Shown piece after piece: positions 45,876 through 55,740 of a stretch of 64,000 nt of DNA. The stretch is from the NCBI GenBank assembly GCA_902798915.1, contig CADBYM010000004.1, positions 62,001 to 126,000 of the forward strand, given 5' to 3'. Numbering within the stretch: the first letter of the stretch is position 1; every line of letters starts with the position of its first letter. The translations under genes were made by a program, and so were the position numbers. This DNA is from an uncultured Coriobacteriaceae bacterium (GTDB lineage: Bacteria > Actinomycetota > Coriobacteriia > Coriobacteriales > Atopobiaceae). The notes beneath the pieces were generated by a model. It was not told the origin of the DNA. It was given only the letters and a program-made list of their open reading frames with translations, and made no database searches.

Positions 45876-46859
45876 ATGAACGGGTTCGGCAGTGAGAGTG
45901 ACGGATATCGCGAGACGATCCAGAGGGGGATCACGGCCGTACGCTCCTTTCGACCGGGACTCACTTACGGCGAAGGCAGCAAAGAGGATCGAGTCGCACG
46001 GTTGCGATCCGAACTCATGAGGGCGGATGCCGTTGTGGTCGGTGCCGGGGCGGGCCTCTCGACAGCGGCAGGGCTGACCTATAGCGGAGAGCGCTTCAAG
46101 CGCTACTTCAGCGACTTCGAGAAGCGCTTCGGAATCCAAGACATGTACTCCGGCGGCTTCTTCCCGTTCCCAGATGACGAGACGCGCTGGGCGTGGTGGG
46201 CGCGCCACATCTACTACAACCGCTACATCGACGCACCGAGGCCGGTCTACCACCAGCTGCTCTCGCTGCTGCGCGGCAAAGACTACTTCGTCATTACCAC
46301 CAACGTCGACCATCAGTTCCAGCGGGCAGGCATCGATAAGAGCCGCTTGTTCTACACACAGGGCGACTACGGGCTCTTCCAAAGCGTGGACGGGAGGAAC
46401 CGGCGGACCTACGACAACGAGGAGTGGGTCATGCGCGCGATGGAGGCGCAGGGGTTCGTCCGGAATTCGGACGGAGTCTTCCAAATCCCGCAGGACGGTG
46501 TCGGCATGAGGGTCCCAACGCATCTGCTTCCCACGTGCCCGGACGACGGATCGGATGTGACCATGAACCTACGCGCCGACGACTCCTTCGTAGAGGATGA
46601 GGGCTGGCATCGGGCGTCGGCAGCGTATGCGACGTTTCTCGATGAGCACGCGGGGCTTCATACGCTCTTCTTGGAAATCGGCGTGGGAGCGAACACGCCT
46701 GTCATCATCAAGTATCCCTTCTGGGCCATGGTGGCCGAGAATCCCAAGGCGATCTATGCCTGTCTCAACTACGGCGAGGCGTACTGTCCTAAGCAGATCG
46801 AAGCCCAGTCCGTCTGCCTCGAAGGCGACGCGAGCGCCCTTCTTACCAACCTCACATAG
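45876..46859 (+). CDS. SIR2-family (SirTM-like, class M) NAD-dependent enzyme
   Basis: 327 residues. NAD-binding GAGAGLSTAAGLTYSGERF, TTNVDHQFQRAG with the catalytic His, the SirTM-typical FYTQGDYGLFQ and MNLRADDSF. SirTM enzymes ADP-ribosylate lipoylated GcvH-like proteins and are normally encoded with a macrodomain hydrolase, GcvH-L and a lipoate ligase. None of these is next to it here. The expected CPxCG zinc knuckle reads CPDDG, so one zinc cysteine is absent. AAAGGA precedes the ATG. Activity is uncertain. Confidence 0.82.
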   Translation: MNGFGSESDGYRETIQRGITAVRSFRPGLTYGEGSKEDRVARLRSELMRADAVVVGAGAGLSTAAGLTYSGERFKRYFSDFEKRFGIQDMYSGGFFPFPDDETRWAWWARHIYYNRYIDAPRPVYHQLLSLLRGKDYFVITTNVDHQFQRAGIDKSRLFYTQGDYGLFQSVDGRNRRTYDNEEWVMRAMEAQGFVRNSDGVFQIPQDGVGMRVPTHLLPTCPDDGSDVTMNLRADDSFVEDEGWHRASAAYATFLDEHAGLHTLFLEIGVGANTPVIIKYPFWAMVAENPKAIYACLNYGEAYCPKQIEAQSVCLEGDASALLTNLT

Positions 46860-46938
46860 GCAGCGACGCAAAGGGGCGGTGCTCATGGCTATGCATGTGA
46901 CGACACTCTCGCCCGTCATCACCCTGCATGGATAAAGG

Positions 46939-46969
46939 GTGGCGCGAAAGGAACTTCCCTTCGCGCCAC
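46939..46969. terminator. hairpin between convergent genes, 15-bp stem with one mismatch
   Basis: GTGGCGCGAAAGGAA and TTCCCTTCGCGCCAC, between the sirtuin (+) and the flavodoxin (-). Confidence 0.65.
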
Positions 46970-46993
46970 TCCTACGTCGAGCCGAGTCCTGAG

Positions 46994-47392
46994 CTACGCT
47001 AGCTTGGCAGCTGCTTCCTTGAGGGCTTCCTCCGCCTCGTCGTCGGGCTCGAGATTTGCAATCACAGTCGCCACGACGTTCACACCGGCGTTGCTGGCGT
47101 CGTTCTCCCAAATCTCCATCCACTCACCAGTCCCCCAGTCGTAAGAGCCGAAGAGCACGACGGGCTTGTCCACGAGTTCAGCCTTGCAGTCACTCCAAAG
47201 CTCCTCGAAATCGGGGTCGAGTTCCTCGTCGCCCATAGCGGGGCAGCCGAACGCGAGGGCATCGTAGTCGGCAACCCGTGCCGCCGAGAATCCGTCCCAC
47301 TCAATGACCTCTCCCCCGCAGGCATCGGCCAAGATGTTGGCCATGGCCTCAGTGTTACCCGTTTGTGACCAGTACACGATTGCCACACTCAT
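46994..47392 (-). CDS. flavodoxin
   Basis: 132 residues, a short-chain flavodoxin. The FMN phosphate loop is YWSQTGNTEAMA (7-18). The 90s loop contains GSYDWGTGEWMEIW with isoalloxazine-stacking aromatics. It is an electron carrier for low-potential reactions in an anaerobe. It precedes eno's 3' side and is transcribed in the same direction as eno, 34 bases after it, so co-transcription is possible. Confidence 0.92.
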   Translation of the reverse strand: MSVAIVYWSQTGNTEAMANILADACGGEVIEWDGFSAARVADYDALAFGCPAMGDEELDPDFEELWSDCKAELVDKPVVLFGSYDWGTGEWMEIWENDASNAGVNVVATVIANLEPDDEAEEALKEAAAKLA

Positions 47393-47426
47393 GTTTGTTC
47401 CTCTCTAACGCGATCGTTTGCTCGTG

Positions 47427-48758
<1,332 letters not shown>

Positions 48759-48773
48759 CCTTTCTGTGTAGAA

Positions 48774-48791
48774 TGTTATCTACGGTTAACT
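48774..48791. promoter_or_regulatory. 18-bp operator candidate, site 2
   Basis: TGTTAT-CTACGG-TTAACT: fits WGTTNN-N6-NTAACW and lies over the likely eno promoter region. Confidence 0.55.
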
Positions 48792-48832
48792 TGTACTTGG
48801 CCAGCAATCCCGCGAGCGGGCCATCTTCATAA

Positions 48833-48850
48833 AGTTTCCTTATTCTAACT
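48833..48850. promoter_or_regulatory. 18-bp operator candidate, site 3
   Basis: AGTTTC-CTTATT-CTAACT. It starts 24 bases before site 4, forming a tandem pair. Confidence 0.5.
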
Positions 48851-48856
48851 TTTCTA

Positions 48857-48874
48857 AGTTGCCTTTCTCTAACT
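48857..48874. promoter_or_regulatory. 18-bp operator candidate, site 4
   Basis: AGTTGC-CTTTCT-CTAACT. It overlaps a weak -35 (TTGCCT, 48859-48864) for the rightward non-coding transcript proposed at about 48890-49044. Confidence 0.5.
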
Positions 48875-48889
48875 TCTGGTAAAGTACTA

Positions 48890-49044
48890 GTTGTCAGGAC
48901 AGAGGCGGGCGTAACAATCCACCTCACGATGGCACGCCCCATCCGAAGGACCCTCTCCCCTCCGGCTCCGGGCACAATTGCACAGCGTCCGGTCCCCCCA
49001 ACCGGACAGGGCACCCCGCGTCCACTCGGGGTGCCCATTTTTTG
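48890..49044 (+). ncRNA. candidate regulatory RNA ending in a strong terminator
   Basis: Both neighbouring genes are on the - strand, yet a textbook + strand terminator (49009-49044) ends this spacer. The roughly 155 bases before it contain self-complementary segments: GGGCGT (48908 region) with ACGCCC, an AGAGG/CCTCT outer pairing, and GTCCGGT/ACCGGAC (48987-49007). No frame of useful length with a ribosome-binding site is present. Candidate -10 elements (TAAAGT 48880-48885, TACTAG 48885-48890) are weak. I find no SRP, tmRNA, 6S or known riboswitch signature. The 5' end is approximate. Confidence 0.45.
49009..49044 (+). terminator. rho-independent terminator with six T residues, + strand
   Basis: GGGCACCCCG-8 bases-CGGGGTGCCC followed by ATTTTTTG. 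The T tract is only on the + strand, so it terminates rightward transcription, although no + strand protein gene lies upstream. Confidence 0.85.
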
Positions 49045-49123
49045 TACATGATGCTTTGATTCAGGGCCAATGCTCATACGCCATCACATGCCATCGGCCC
49101 GAACGCAAGGAACGTCCGAAAGA

Positions 49124-49163
49124 CACCACGTGAGAAGTGACCTCTGCCACTTCTCACGTGGTG
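49124..49163. terminator. hairpin after the P-type ATPase gene, 16-bp perfect stem
   Basis: CACCACGTGAGAAGTG and CACTTCTCACGTGGTG with an 8-base loop, just past the ATPase stop on the - strand. Confidence 0.75.
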
Positions 49164-49184
49164 CTTTGTCGCAAAACGCCGCTC

Positions 49185-51272
49185 TTAGAGAAGAGGACGC
49201 GTGTTGCTCGTGGCTATGGCGACCGTCGAGAGATTGTGCAGCGTGGCGGCCGTGGTGAGTGGGATGAGGTTGGCAACGCCGAGCGCGATGAGCGTCGTAT
49301 TGAGGCCGACGATCAGTCGATACCGCTGTGCGATGCGCCTCATGAGCCGCTCGGAAAGGTCGCGCGCAAGCACGAGCTTCTGCAGGTCGGCGTCGCGCAC
49401 CGTAACGTCGGCAACCGCCTGTGCGATGTCGCTCGCATCGGCCAAAGCCACCGACACGTCAGCGACGGCAAGCGCTGGCGAGTCGTTGATTCCGTCACCC
49501 ACCATCACCACCGTGCCGCCCGTCGCCTGGATGCGCTCCACATACGCGGCCTTGTCCTCGGGCAGCACCTGCGCAAAGAACGCCGTGAGCCCAAGCTCAC
49601 GTGCCACGCGACTAGCGGCCGCGGGCCCGTCGCCTGTGAGCATGGCGACCTCGCGCACACCCCGCGTACGCAGCTGCGACACCACCCGCGCGGCATCCGG
49701 CCGCACCGGATCGCTCACGCACAGGGCGCCGAGTAGCTTGCCCCCGCGCGCGAGATACACCACACCCGCCCCGGGGCCCTCCTCGGCTACCCTCCCTGCA
49801 AAACCCTCGGGCATGGGCACGCCCTCGTCCTCAAAGACGAAGTGAGCGCTGCCAATAACGGAGTGCATGCCGTCCACCTCCGCCGCGATGCCGTGTGCCA
49901 CCACGTAGCGCACCTCCGCGTGAAGCTCCCGCTCGTGCGAGAGGCCCCTCTCGCGCGCTCCCTCGACGATAGCACGCGCGACCGAGTGAGGGTAATGCTC
50001 CTCGACGCATGCCGCCAGCCGCAGCACGTCATCCTTCGACTCTCCGTCTGCCGCAACAACCGCCACCAAACGCGGGTTCGCCTCAGTCAGCGTACCCGTC
50101 TTGTCGAAGACAACCGTCTCCGCCGCGGCAAGCTCCTCCAGGTAGCGTCCTCCTTTGACGATGATCCCGTGTGCCGCGGCCTCGCGCATCGCGCTCATCA
50201 CGGCGATGGGAGTGGAGATCTTTATCGCACACGAGTAGTCGACCATGAGCACGGCGAGCGCCTTCTCGACGTTGCGCGTGATGGCAAGTATGCCAAGGAA
50301 CGCTATAAACGCGCCGGGCACGAGAGAGTCCGCAAGACGTTCGGCACGGCTCTCCGAAACCCCTTTTACCCGCGAAGCCTGCTCGACCATCTGCGCGATC
50401 GCATCGATGCGCGCCTTTCCCGGAGGCATCGTGCAGCGCAATGCCAAGTCTCCATCGACGAGCGCCGTGCCTGCGAACGCGCTCGCGCCTGGCGACTTGT
50501 GCACGAGGCGTGCCTCACCCGTCATGGTGGCCTCGTCCGCCTCCCCCTCGCCCTGCTCGACCACGCCGTCCACGGGAATGACCATCCCCGAACGCACGCA
50601 CACGAGGTCGCCCTCCACGACGTCGCTCAACGGCACGGAGCACTCCTGCCCGTCCACGAGCCTGATCACCTGGTTGTCGTGGGCGACGAGTCCCTGCTCG
50701 AGCGCCAACCTCGCTCGGCTTGACACGTGCTGCTCCATCGCCTCCGAAAGGTCGAGCAACAGCATGATGACGTCTGCCTCGTCATACGTCCCGCGCAGCA
50801 GTGACGCCACGATGGCCGTGGCGTCAAGGACCTCCACCGTGAGGCCGCGCAGCAGGAGACACCGCAGGCCGTTGGCGACAAAACGCAAGGACTTGACGAT
50901 GATCCAAGCTGTGCGCAGGGGCAACGGCAACAAAAGACGCCGCAGTACGCGCCACGCCAAAATCGTACTTATCTCAAGCGCGAAGCGGTTGTCCTCGGCC
51001 ACAAGCGACAATTCGTGCAGCTCGGCAGCATTGGGATGGGCACGCGGCAGCCGGAGCGCATCGAGCGCCGCAACCTCTGCCAACACTGCTTCCTCGTACC
51101 CAGAATCGAAGGCAACAAGCAGGGAGCCATTGGCGACATGCGCCTCGACTCGACGCACGAAGTCATGATTCAGCAGTGCCGCCTCCATGCCATGAGCCTC
51201 GTCGGCGTCAAAGGGGTGCAAGAGCATCAGGCGCACGCGCCCCGGTATGCGTGATCGTACGGAGAAGAGCAT
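49185..51272 (-). CDS. heavy-metal P1B-type ATPase
   Basis: 695 residues. The N-terminal part has a degenerate HMA-like region (RIPGRVRLMLLHPF). The actuator motif TGEA, the phosphorylation site DKTGTLT (about 388-394) and the hinge GDGINDSPAL are intact. The metal site in membrane helix 6 reads VDYSCAIKISTP (Cys about 348) rather than CPC or CPH. This S-C form resembles CtpC-like manganese/iron exporters more than copper or zinc pumps (inference). It starts 6 bases after the DUF6110 gene and so is probably co-translated with it. A divergent YbtPQ-like ABC pair shares the control region. Confidence 0.88.
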   Translation of the reverse strand: MLFSVRSRIPGRVRLMLLHPFDADEAHGMEAALLNHDFVRRVEAHVANGSLLVAFDSGYEEAVLAEVAALDALRLPRAHPNAAELHELSLVAEDNRFALEISTILAWRVLRRLLLPLPLRTAWIIVKSLRFVANGLRCLLLRGLTVEVLDATAIVASLLRGTYDEADVIMLLLDLSEAMEQHVSSRARLALEQGLVAHDNQVIRLVDGQECSVPLSDVVEGDLVCVRSGMVIPVDGVVEQGEGEADEATMTGEARLVHKSPGASAFAGTALVDGDLALRCTMPPGKARIDAIAQMVEQASRVKGVSESRAERLADSLVPGAFIAFLGILAITRNVEKALAVLMVDYSCAIKISTPIAVMSAMREAAAHGIIVKGGRYLEELAAAETVVFDKTGTLTEANPRLVAVVAADGESKDDVLRLAACVEEHYPHSVARAIVEGARERGLSHERELHAEVRYVVAHGIAAEVDGMHSVIGSAHFVFEDEGVPMPEGFAGRVAEEGPGAGVVYLARGGKLLGALCVSDPVRPDAARVVSQLRTRGVREVAMLTGDGPAAASRVARELGLTAFFAQVLPEDKAAYVERIQATGGTVVMVGDGINDSPALAVADVSVALADASDIAQAVADVTVRDADLQKLVLARDLSERLMRRIAQRYRLIVGLNTTLIALGVANLIPLTTAATLHNLSTVAIATSNTRPLL

Positions 51273-51278
51273 GACGAA

Positions 51279-51581
51279 TTAGGCCTCGACGCTCTGGTCT
51301 ATCTCGGCTGTGACCTCGGCGCGGATGCCATCCTCGAGGGCGGCGAGGCGCTCGCGGACTGCGGCATCAATCCGTGCCTGGCGACGAGCCTCGGCGTTGA
51401 TGTCGGATGCCTCGTCCACGATGTCCTGTGCCACGGACTGCACGACATTGGTTGCGCGCATTCCTGTAGCTGTCGCCTTTACGGCGCAGTCATGTATCTT
51501 GCCCTTCTTGCCCAGAGCAGAAAGACCCGCCGCGACGAGGGCGCCACCGGCCACATAGGCGACATGCGAGAGACCGAACAT
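51279..51581 (-). CDS. DUF6110-like small protein
   Basis: 100 residues: an N-terminal hydrophobic glycine-rich helix (VAYVAGGALVAAGLSALG), a conserved-looking KIHDCAVKATATGMR with a cysteine, then a long charged amphipathic helix. Small proteins of this kind (DUF6110) are found next to metal P-type ATPases. They may be metallochaperones or pump partners; function is not established. The ATG at 51581 has AAGGAGG 7 bases upstream. First gene of the leftward operon with the P-type ATPase. Confidence 0.65.
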   Translation of the reverse strand: MFGLSHVAYVAGGALVAAGLSALGKKGKIHDCAVKATATGMRATNVVQSVAQDIVDEASDINAEARRQARIDAAVRERLAALEDGIRAEVTAEIDQSVEA

Positions 51582-51605
51582 AGATAACCTCCTTATGAAG
51601 TGAAA

Positions 51606-51623
51606 TGTTAGCCAAAGATAACA
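51606..51623. promoter_or_regulatory. 18-bp operator candidate, site 5
   Basis: TGTTAG-CCAAAG-ATAACA, 24 bases upstream of the DUF6110 start, placed to control the leftward DUF6110/ATPase operon. Confidence 0.6.
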
Positions 51624-51668
51624 TAAGAGATTTCTTGCACGTCCAGGAATCAGCCCCAACCAACAAAT

Positions 51669-51686
51669 TGTTTCAAATGGTTAACA
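51669..51686. promoter_or_regulatory. 18-bp operator candidate, site 6
   Basis: TGTTTC-AAATGG-TTAACA, in the shared control region between the divergent transport operons. Confidence 0.5.
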
Positions 51687-51700
51687 TTTCATCAGCAATA

Positions 51701-51718
51701 TGTTACCCTTGCCTAACA
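51701..51718. promoter_or_regulatory. 18-bp operator candidate, site 7
   Basis: TGTTAC-CCTTGC-CTAACA, 35 bases upstream of the first ABC gene, placed to control the rightward operon. It begins 32 bases after site 6. Confidence 0.6.
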
Positions 51719-51753
51719 TTCATGACGTGAATAGTGAGGATTCGGGAGGACCT

Positions 51754-53550
51754 ATGGAGAAGGAACAAAAGGGGACGGTGAGCCAGCTTCTTGAATTTGC
51801 GGGCACGTATCGTGGCCTCACCGTTGTTGGATGCGCGCTTTCTGCAGTTGCCATGGCCGTGAACATGGTGCCCTACGCATTCGTATGGCTTGTCGTGCGC
51901 GACCTCGTCACGGTCGCTCCCAACTGGACGGCAGCCTCGGAGATAGAACGGTACGGCTGGTGGGCACTAGCAGCAGCCGTCGCAGGCATCGTCATATACT
52001 TCCTGGCGCTTATGTGCACACACCTCGCCGCCTTCCGCACGGCCGCAAACATTCGAAAGCGCTGCATGGCCCACCTTGCCAAGGCACCCCTCGGGTACTT
52101 CGACACGCATGCGTCGGGCCTGCTACGCCGCCGAATCGATGGCGCTGCCGGACAGACAGAGACGCTACTGGCACACAACCTTGCCGACATCACGGGAACC
52201 ATCGCGATGTTCGTCGCGTTGCTCGCACTGCTGCTTGTCTTTGACTGGCGCATGGGCGCGGCATGCCTGCTCGCCGCCCTCATCTCCGTGGGCGCTCTCT
52301 TTGCCATGATGGGTGGCAAGAACGCAAGCCTCATGACCGAGTACTACGATGCCCTGGACCGCGCGAGCAAGGCGGGCACCGAGTACGTACGCGGCATCCC
52401 CGTCGTCAAAGTGTTCCAGCAGACGGTGTACAGCTTCCGCGCGTTCAAGGCAGCGATTGACGACTACTCAAACAAGGCATCGTATTACCAGGGCAAGGTC
52501 TGCAAGGGGCCGCAGGCCGTGAATCTCACAGTGACTGAGGGGGCGTTCGTCTTCCTCGTCCCCGTGGCGCTCCTGGTCGCACCCGCCTCCCTTGCGGAAG
52601 GGACGTTCGCGGTGTTCGTGACGAACTTCGCCTTCTACGCGATCTTCTCGGCGGTCATGTCTACCGCCCTCGCCAAGATCATGTTTGCGGCCGGCGGCCT
52701 CAACCAGGCCGGAGACGCCCTCAGACGCATCAACGAGGTTCTCGACGCACCCACGCTACCCATCACGGACAATCCGCAGAGCCCGGTTGACAACTCCATC
52801 AACTTCGAGGACGTGAGCTTCACCTACGAGGGAACCGATCGTCCCGCCCTCGACCATCTGAGCTTTGCGGTCGAACCCGGCCAGCTCGTGGCTCTCGTGG
52901 GGCCTTCCGGAGGTGGCAAGACCACCGCCGCGAGTCTCATACCCCGATTCTGGGATGCAGACTCCGGCACCGTCAGCGTTGGTGGCGTGGACGTTCGGCA
53001 GATGGACCCTCGCGACCTTATGGACCATCTGGCCTTCGTGTTCCAAAACACGCGGCTCTTCTCGGCCTCCATTCTGGACAACGTGCGCGCAGCACGACCC
53101 GACGCCACGCGTGAGCAGGCGCTCGAGGCCTTGCATGCGGCACAGTGCGACGACATCTTGGACAAGCTTCCCGAGGGGGCAGACACGGTCATCGGCAGTG
53201 CGGGCACCTACCTCTCCGGCGGCGAACAGCAGCGCGTCGCGTTGGCCCGTGCCATCCTCAAGGATGCCCCCATCGTGGTTCTCGACGAGGCTACGGCATA
53301 CGCCGACCCAGAGAACGAGGCCTTGATCCAGAAGGCATTCGAGCGGCTCCTCGCTGGTCGTACCGTCGTCATGATCGCGCATCGGCTGTCCACCGTGGTG
53401 GATGCAGACCGGATCGTGGTGCTCGACGGCGGACGCGTGGAGGAGCAAGGCACGCATGCGGAACTCGTCGCAGCGAACGGACTGTACGCACGCATGTGGG
53501 CAGACTATCAGCGGTCCGTCCAGTGGAAGATTGAGCGGGGGGTGGCATAG
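51754..53550 (+). CDS. ABC transporter half, permease-ATPase fusion (YbtP/IrtA-like)
   Basis: 598 residues: six membrane helices (about 20-330) and an ATPase domain (from about 350) with Walker A GPSGGGKTT, Q-loop FVFQNTRLF, signature LSGGEQQR and Walker B VVLDEATAYADPENE. The ATAxADPENE form after Walker B is characteristic of exporter-fold siderophore or metallophore importers such as YbtPQ and IrtAB (knowledge of the family). The ATG at 51754 has GGGAGGA 5-6 bases upstream. The stop directly abuts the second half-transporter, with which it should form a heterodimer. Confidence 0.88.
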   Translation: MEKEQKGTVSQLLEFAGTYRGLTVVGCALSAVAMAVNMVPYAFVWLVVRDLVTVAPNWTAASEIERYGWWALAAAVAGIVIYFLALMCTHLAAFRTAANIRKRCMAHLAKAPLGYFDTHASGLLRRRIDGAAGQTETLLAHNLADITGTIAMFVALLALLLVFDWRMGAACLLAALISVGALFAMMGGKNASLMTEYYDALDRASKAGTEYVRGIPVVKVFQQTVYSFRAFKAAIDDYSNKASYYQGKVCKGPQAVNLTVTEGAFVFLVPVALLVAPASLAEGTFAVFVTNFAFYAIFSAVMSTALAKIMFAAGGLNQAGDALRRINEVLDAPTLPITDNPQSPVDNSINFEDVSFTYEGTDRPALDHLSFAVEPGQLVALVGPSGGGKTTAASLIPRFWDADSGTVSVGGVDVRQMDPRDLMDHLAFVFQNTRLFSASILDNVRAARPDATREQALEALHAAQCDDILDKLPEGADTVIGSAGTYLSGGEQQRVALARAILKDAPIVVLDEATAYADPENEALIQKAFERLLAGRTVVMIAHRLSTVVDADRIVVLDGGRVEEQGTHAELVAANGLYARMWADYQRSVQWKIERGVA

Positions 53551-55299
53551 ATGCTGTTTGGTGAGAAGTTCCGCAAGAAGTACGCGCTCTCCGAGACGGG
53601 CGAGGCAAACGTCAAGCGCGGCACATTCTGGACCGTCGTCACGAATCTGATTGTCATGGCTGGCGTCGGGCTCCTCTTCCTGCTCATGCAGGACTACATG
53701 ACAACCCTCACGGAAGACACGCCCCTGCCCCAAGCCCTGCCATACGTGGCGGGAGTCATGGGATTCCTCGTGCTCTCGTTCCTCGCACACTACCAGCAGT
53801 ATCACTACACCTACTCCGTGGTCTACGACGAAGTCGGTCATGCTCGCACAAGCCTCGCAGAACGACTACGCAAGCTGCCCCTCTCGTTCTTCGCGCATCG
53901 CGACCTCGCCGAGCTCACCGAGACGATGATGAGCGACGTCGACCGCCTCGAGCACGTATGGAGCCACGTGCTGGGCTACCTCTATGGAGGCTACATCTCC
54001 ACGGCGATCATTACCACGATGGTGCTCGTGTACGACTGGCGCCTCGCCTTGGCATGCCTGTGGGGCGTACCCGTGGCATTCGCGCTGCTCTTCGGCTCGC
54101 GCACGGTGTTCTCCGCATACGCCAAGCGCGCCAAGACGGCCGGTCTCGAGCTTGCGGACGACATCCAGGAGACGCTCGAGACCATGCGCGAGATTCGTGC
54201 GACCAACCAGCAGGAGCGCTTCCTCGCGGGAGTGGACAAAAGCGTAGACACGTTAGAGCAGCGCATGATACAGGCGGAGCTTCGCACGGGCATCTTCGTG
54301 AATGCCGCCAGCGTGACTATGCGGCTGGGTCTGGCGACCACGGTGCTGGTCGGTGCCAAACTCATTCTTGCGGGCTCCATCGACTTCATGACACTCTTCA
54401 TGTTCCTGCTCATGGTCACGCGCGTGTACGCGCCATTCGATCAGTCGCTTGCCCTCATCGCTGAGGTGTTCATAATCGACGTCTCCGTTCAGCGCCTGAA
54501 CGAGGTCTTTGACACGCCGCTGGCCGGCGGCGCAGAGTCCTTCGCGCCTCAAGGGTATGACATCGAGTTCCGCAACGTCGGCTTTGGCTATGGCACCGAT
54601 GAGGGCAAGGTGCTGGAAGACGTCACCTTCACCGCACGCGAGGGCGAGGTCACCGCACTGGTGGGGCCATCGGGCTCAGGCAAGAGCACGTGCGCGAGAC
54701 TGGCCGCGCGACTGTGGGACCACGGCAGCGGGACGATCACGCTCGGGGGCATCGAGGTAAACGACATCGATCCCGAGGTGCTCATGGGCGCCTACTCCAT
54801 GGTGTTCCAAGACGTCACGCTGTTCGACGACACCGTGATGGAGAACATCCGCCTGGGACGCCACGGCGCAACGGACGAGGAGGTCTTGGCCGCAGCAGCT
54901 GCAGCCAACTGCGACGAGTTCGTGCGTGCGCTGCCGCAAGGCTACGCTACGCCCATCGGCGAGAACGGCGCGAGGCTTTCGGGCGGCGAGCGACAGCGCA
55001 TCTCCATCGCACGCGCGCTGCTCAAGGACGCTCCCGTCGTCCTCTTGGACGAGGCTACGGCCAGCCTCGACGTGGAGAACGAGACGAGAGTGCAGGATGC
55101 TTTGGGTCACCTCCTCGCGCACAAGACCGTTGTGGTGATCGCGCACCGCATGCGTACGGTCATGGGCGCAGACAAGGTCGTCGTCTTGGACGGTGGACGG
55201 GTGGTTGAGCAAGGCACTCCGGCCGAACTTCTCGCAGCGGATGGCACCTTCGCACGCATGGCGCACCTGCAGAGCAAGTCCGCGAGCTGGTCACTCTGA
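53551..55299 (+). CDS. ABC transporter half, permease-ATPase fusion (YbtQ/IrtB-like)
   Basis: 582 residues: six membrane helices (about 25-310) followed by an ATPase with Walker A GPSGSGKST, FQDVTLFDDT Q-loop, signature LSGGERQR and Walker B VVLLDEATASLDVENE. The start codon immediately follows the TAG of the first half-transporter, so the two are coupled. Together they probably import a metallophore complex, or export a substrate; transport direction cannot be read from sequence. The context with a metal P-type ATPase and a shared operator family points to metal homeostasis. Confidence 0.88.
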   Translation: MLFGEKFRKKYALSETGEANVKRGTFWTVVTNLIVMAGVGLLFLLMQDYMTTLTEDTPLPQALPYVAGVMGFLVLSFLAHYQQYHYTYSVVYDEVGHARTSLAERLRKLPLSFFAHRDLAELTETMMSDVDRLEHVWSHVLGYLYGGYISTAIITTMVLVYDWRLALACLWGVPVAFALLFGSRTVFSAYAKRAKTAGLELADDIQETLETMREIRATNQQERFLAGVDKSVDTLEQRMIQAELRTGIFVNAASVTMRLGLATTVLVGAKLILAGSIDFMTLFMFLLMVTRVYAPFDQSLALIAEVFIIDVSVQRLNEVFDTPLAGGAESFAPQGYDIEFRNVGFGYGTDEGKVLEDVTFTAREGEVTALVGPSGSGKSTCARLAARLWDHGSGTITLGGIEVNDIDPEVLMGAYSMVFQDVTLFDDTVMENIRLGRHGATDEEVLAAAAAANCDEFVRALPQGYATPIGENGARLSGGERQRISIARALLKDAPVVLLDEATASLDVENETRVQDALGHLLAHKTVVVIAHRMRTVMGADKVVVLDGGRVVEQGTPAELLAADGTFARMAHLQSKSASWSL

Positions 55300-55341
55300 G
55301 ACAACGGGGGATGTCGTCACGCGCAGCGCCATTGCGGCGCT

Positions 55342-55369
55342 GCCGGGGACGTTCGAGAACGTCCCCGGC
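55342..55369 (+). terminator. hairpin after the ABC operon
   Basis: GCCGGGGACGTTC and GAACGTCCCCGGC, nearly continuous palindrome, 43 bases past the stop. A smaller CAGCGCC/GGCGCTG stem (55324-55342) precedes it. Confidence 0.65.
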
Positions 55370-55393
55370 GACAGTCCGCCCTTTCGACCGTCG

Positions 55394-55570
55394 TCAGCCC
55401 GCAAGGCTCAAGCCCCTTGTCCAAGAGGCCGCCTCGTCGCGGGCGCCGTCGACGGAGGTTCCCTCCACCGCAAGCCCCTCAAGGAAGGTCGCGTCAGGAA
55501 TCGCCGCCCGTAGGTTCGACGGCACACCGCCAGCCAAGAGCGTCCTGCGGGTCACGGTCATCTTCCTCAT
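55394..55570 (-). CDS. possible small protein or truncated gene with Tat-like start
   Basis: 58 residues from an ATG preceded by GAGGTGA. The N-terminus MRKMTVTRRTLLAGG looks like the beginning of a twin-arginine signal, but no hydrophobic core of normal length follows (GVPSNLRAAIPDATF). It could be the stump of a lost secreted enzyme or chance. It fills most of the 440-base gap between the ABC operon and the DUF89 gene, which otherwise holds only the hairpin at 55342. Confidence 0.25.
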   Translation of the reverse strand: MRKMTVTRRTLLAGGVPSNLRAAIPDATFLEGLAVEGTSVDGARDEAASWTRGLSLAG

Positions 55571-55740
55571 GCGATCACCTCTCTGTGTGCTAGCGCCTTC
55601 TACGTCCGAGAGAGACAAGTGCATCAGTAACGCTACGGGGATGCCCATGAAGTGGGCCGATTTTCTCACCCACACCGTAAGAATGCATCGAGTTGGGATA
55701 CACTCACAATCTGACTCACATCCCCGTCCTAGGAGAGACG

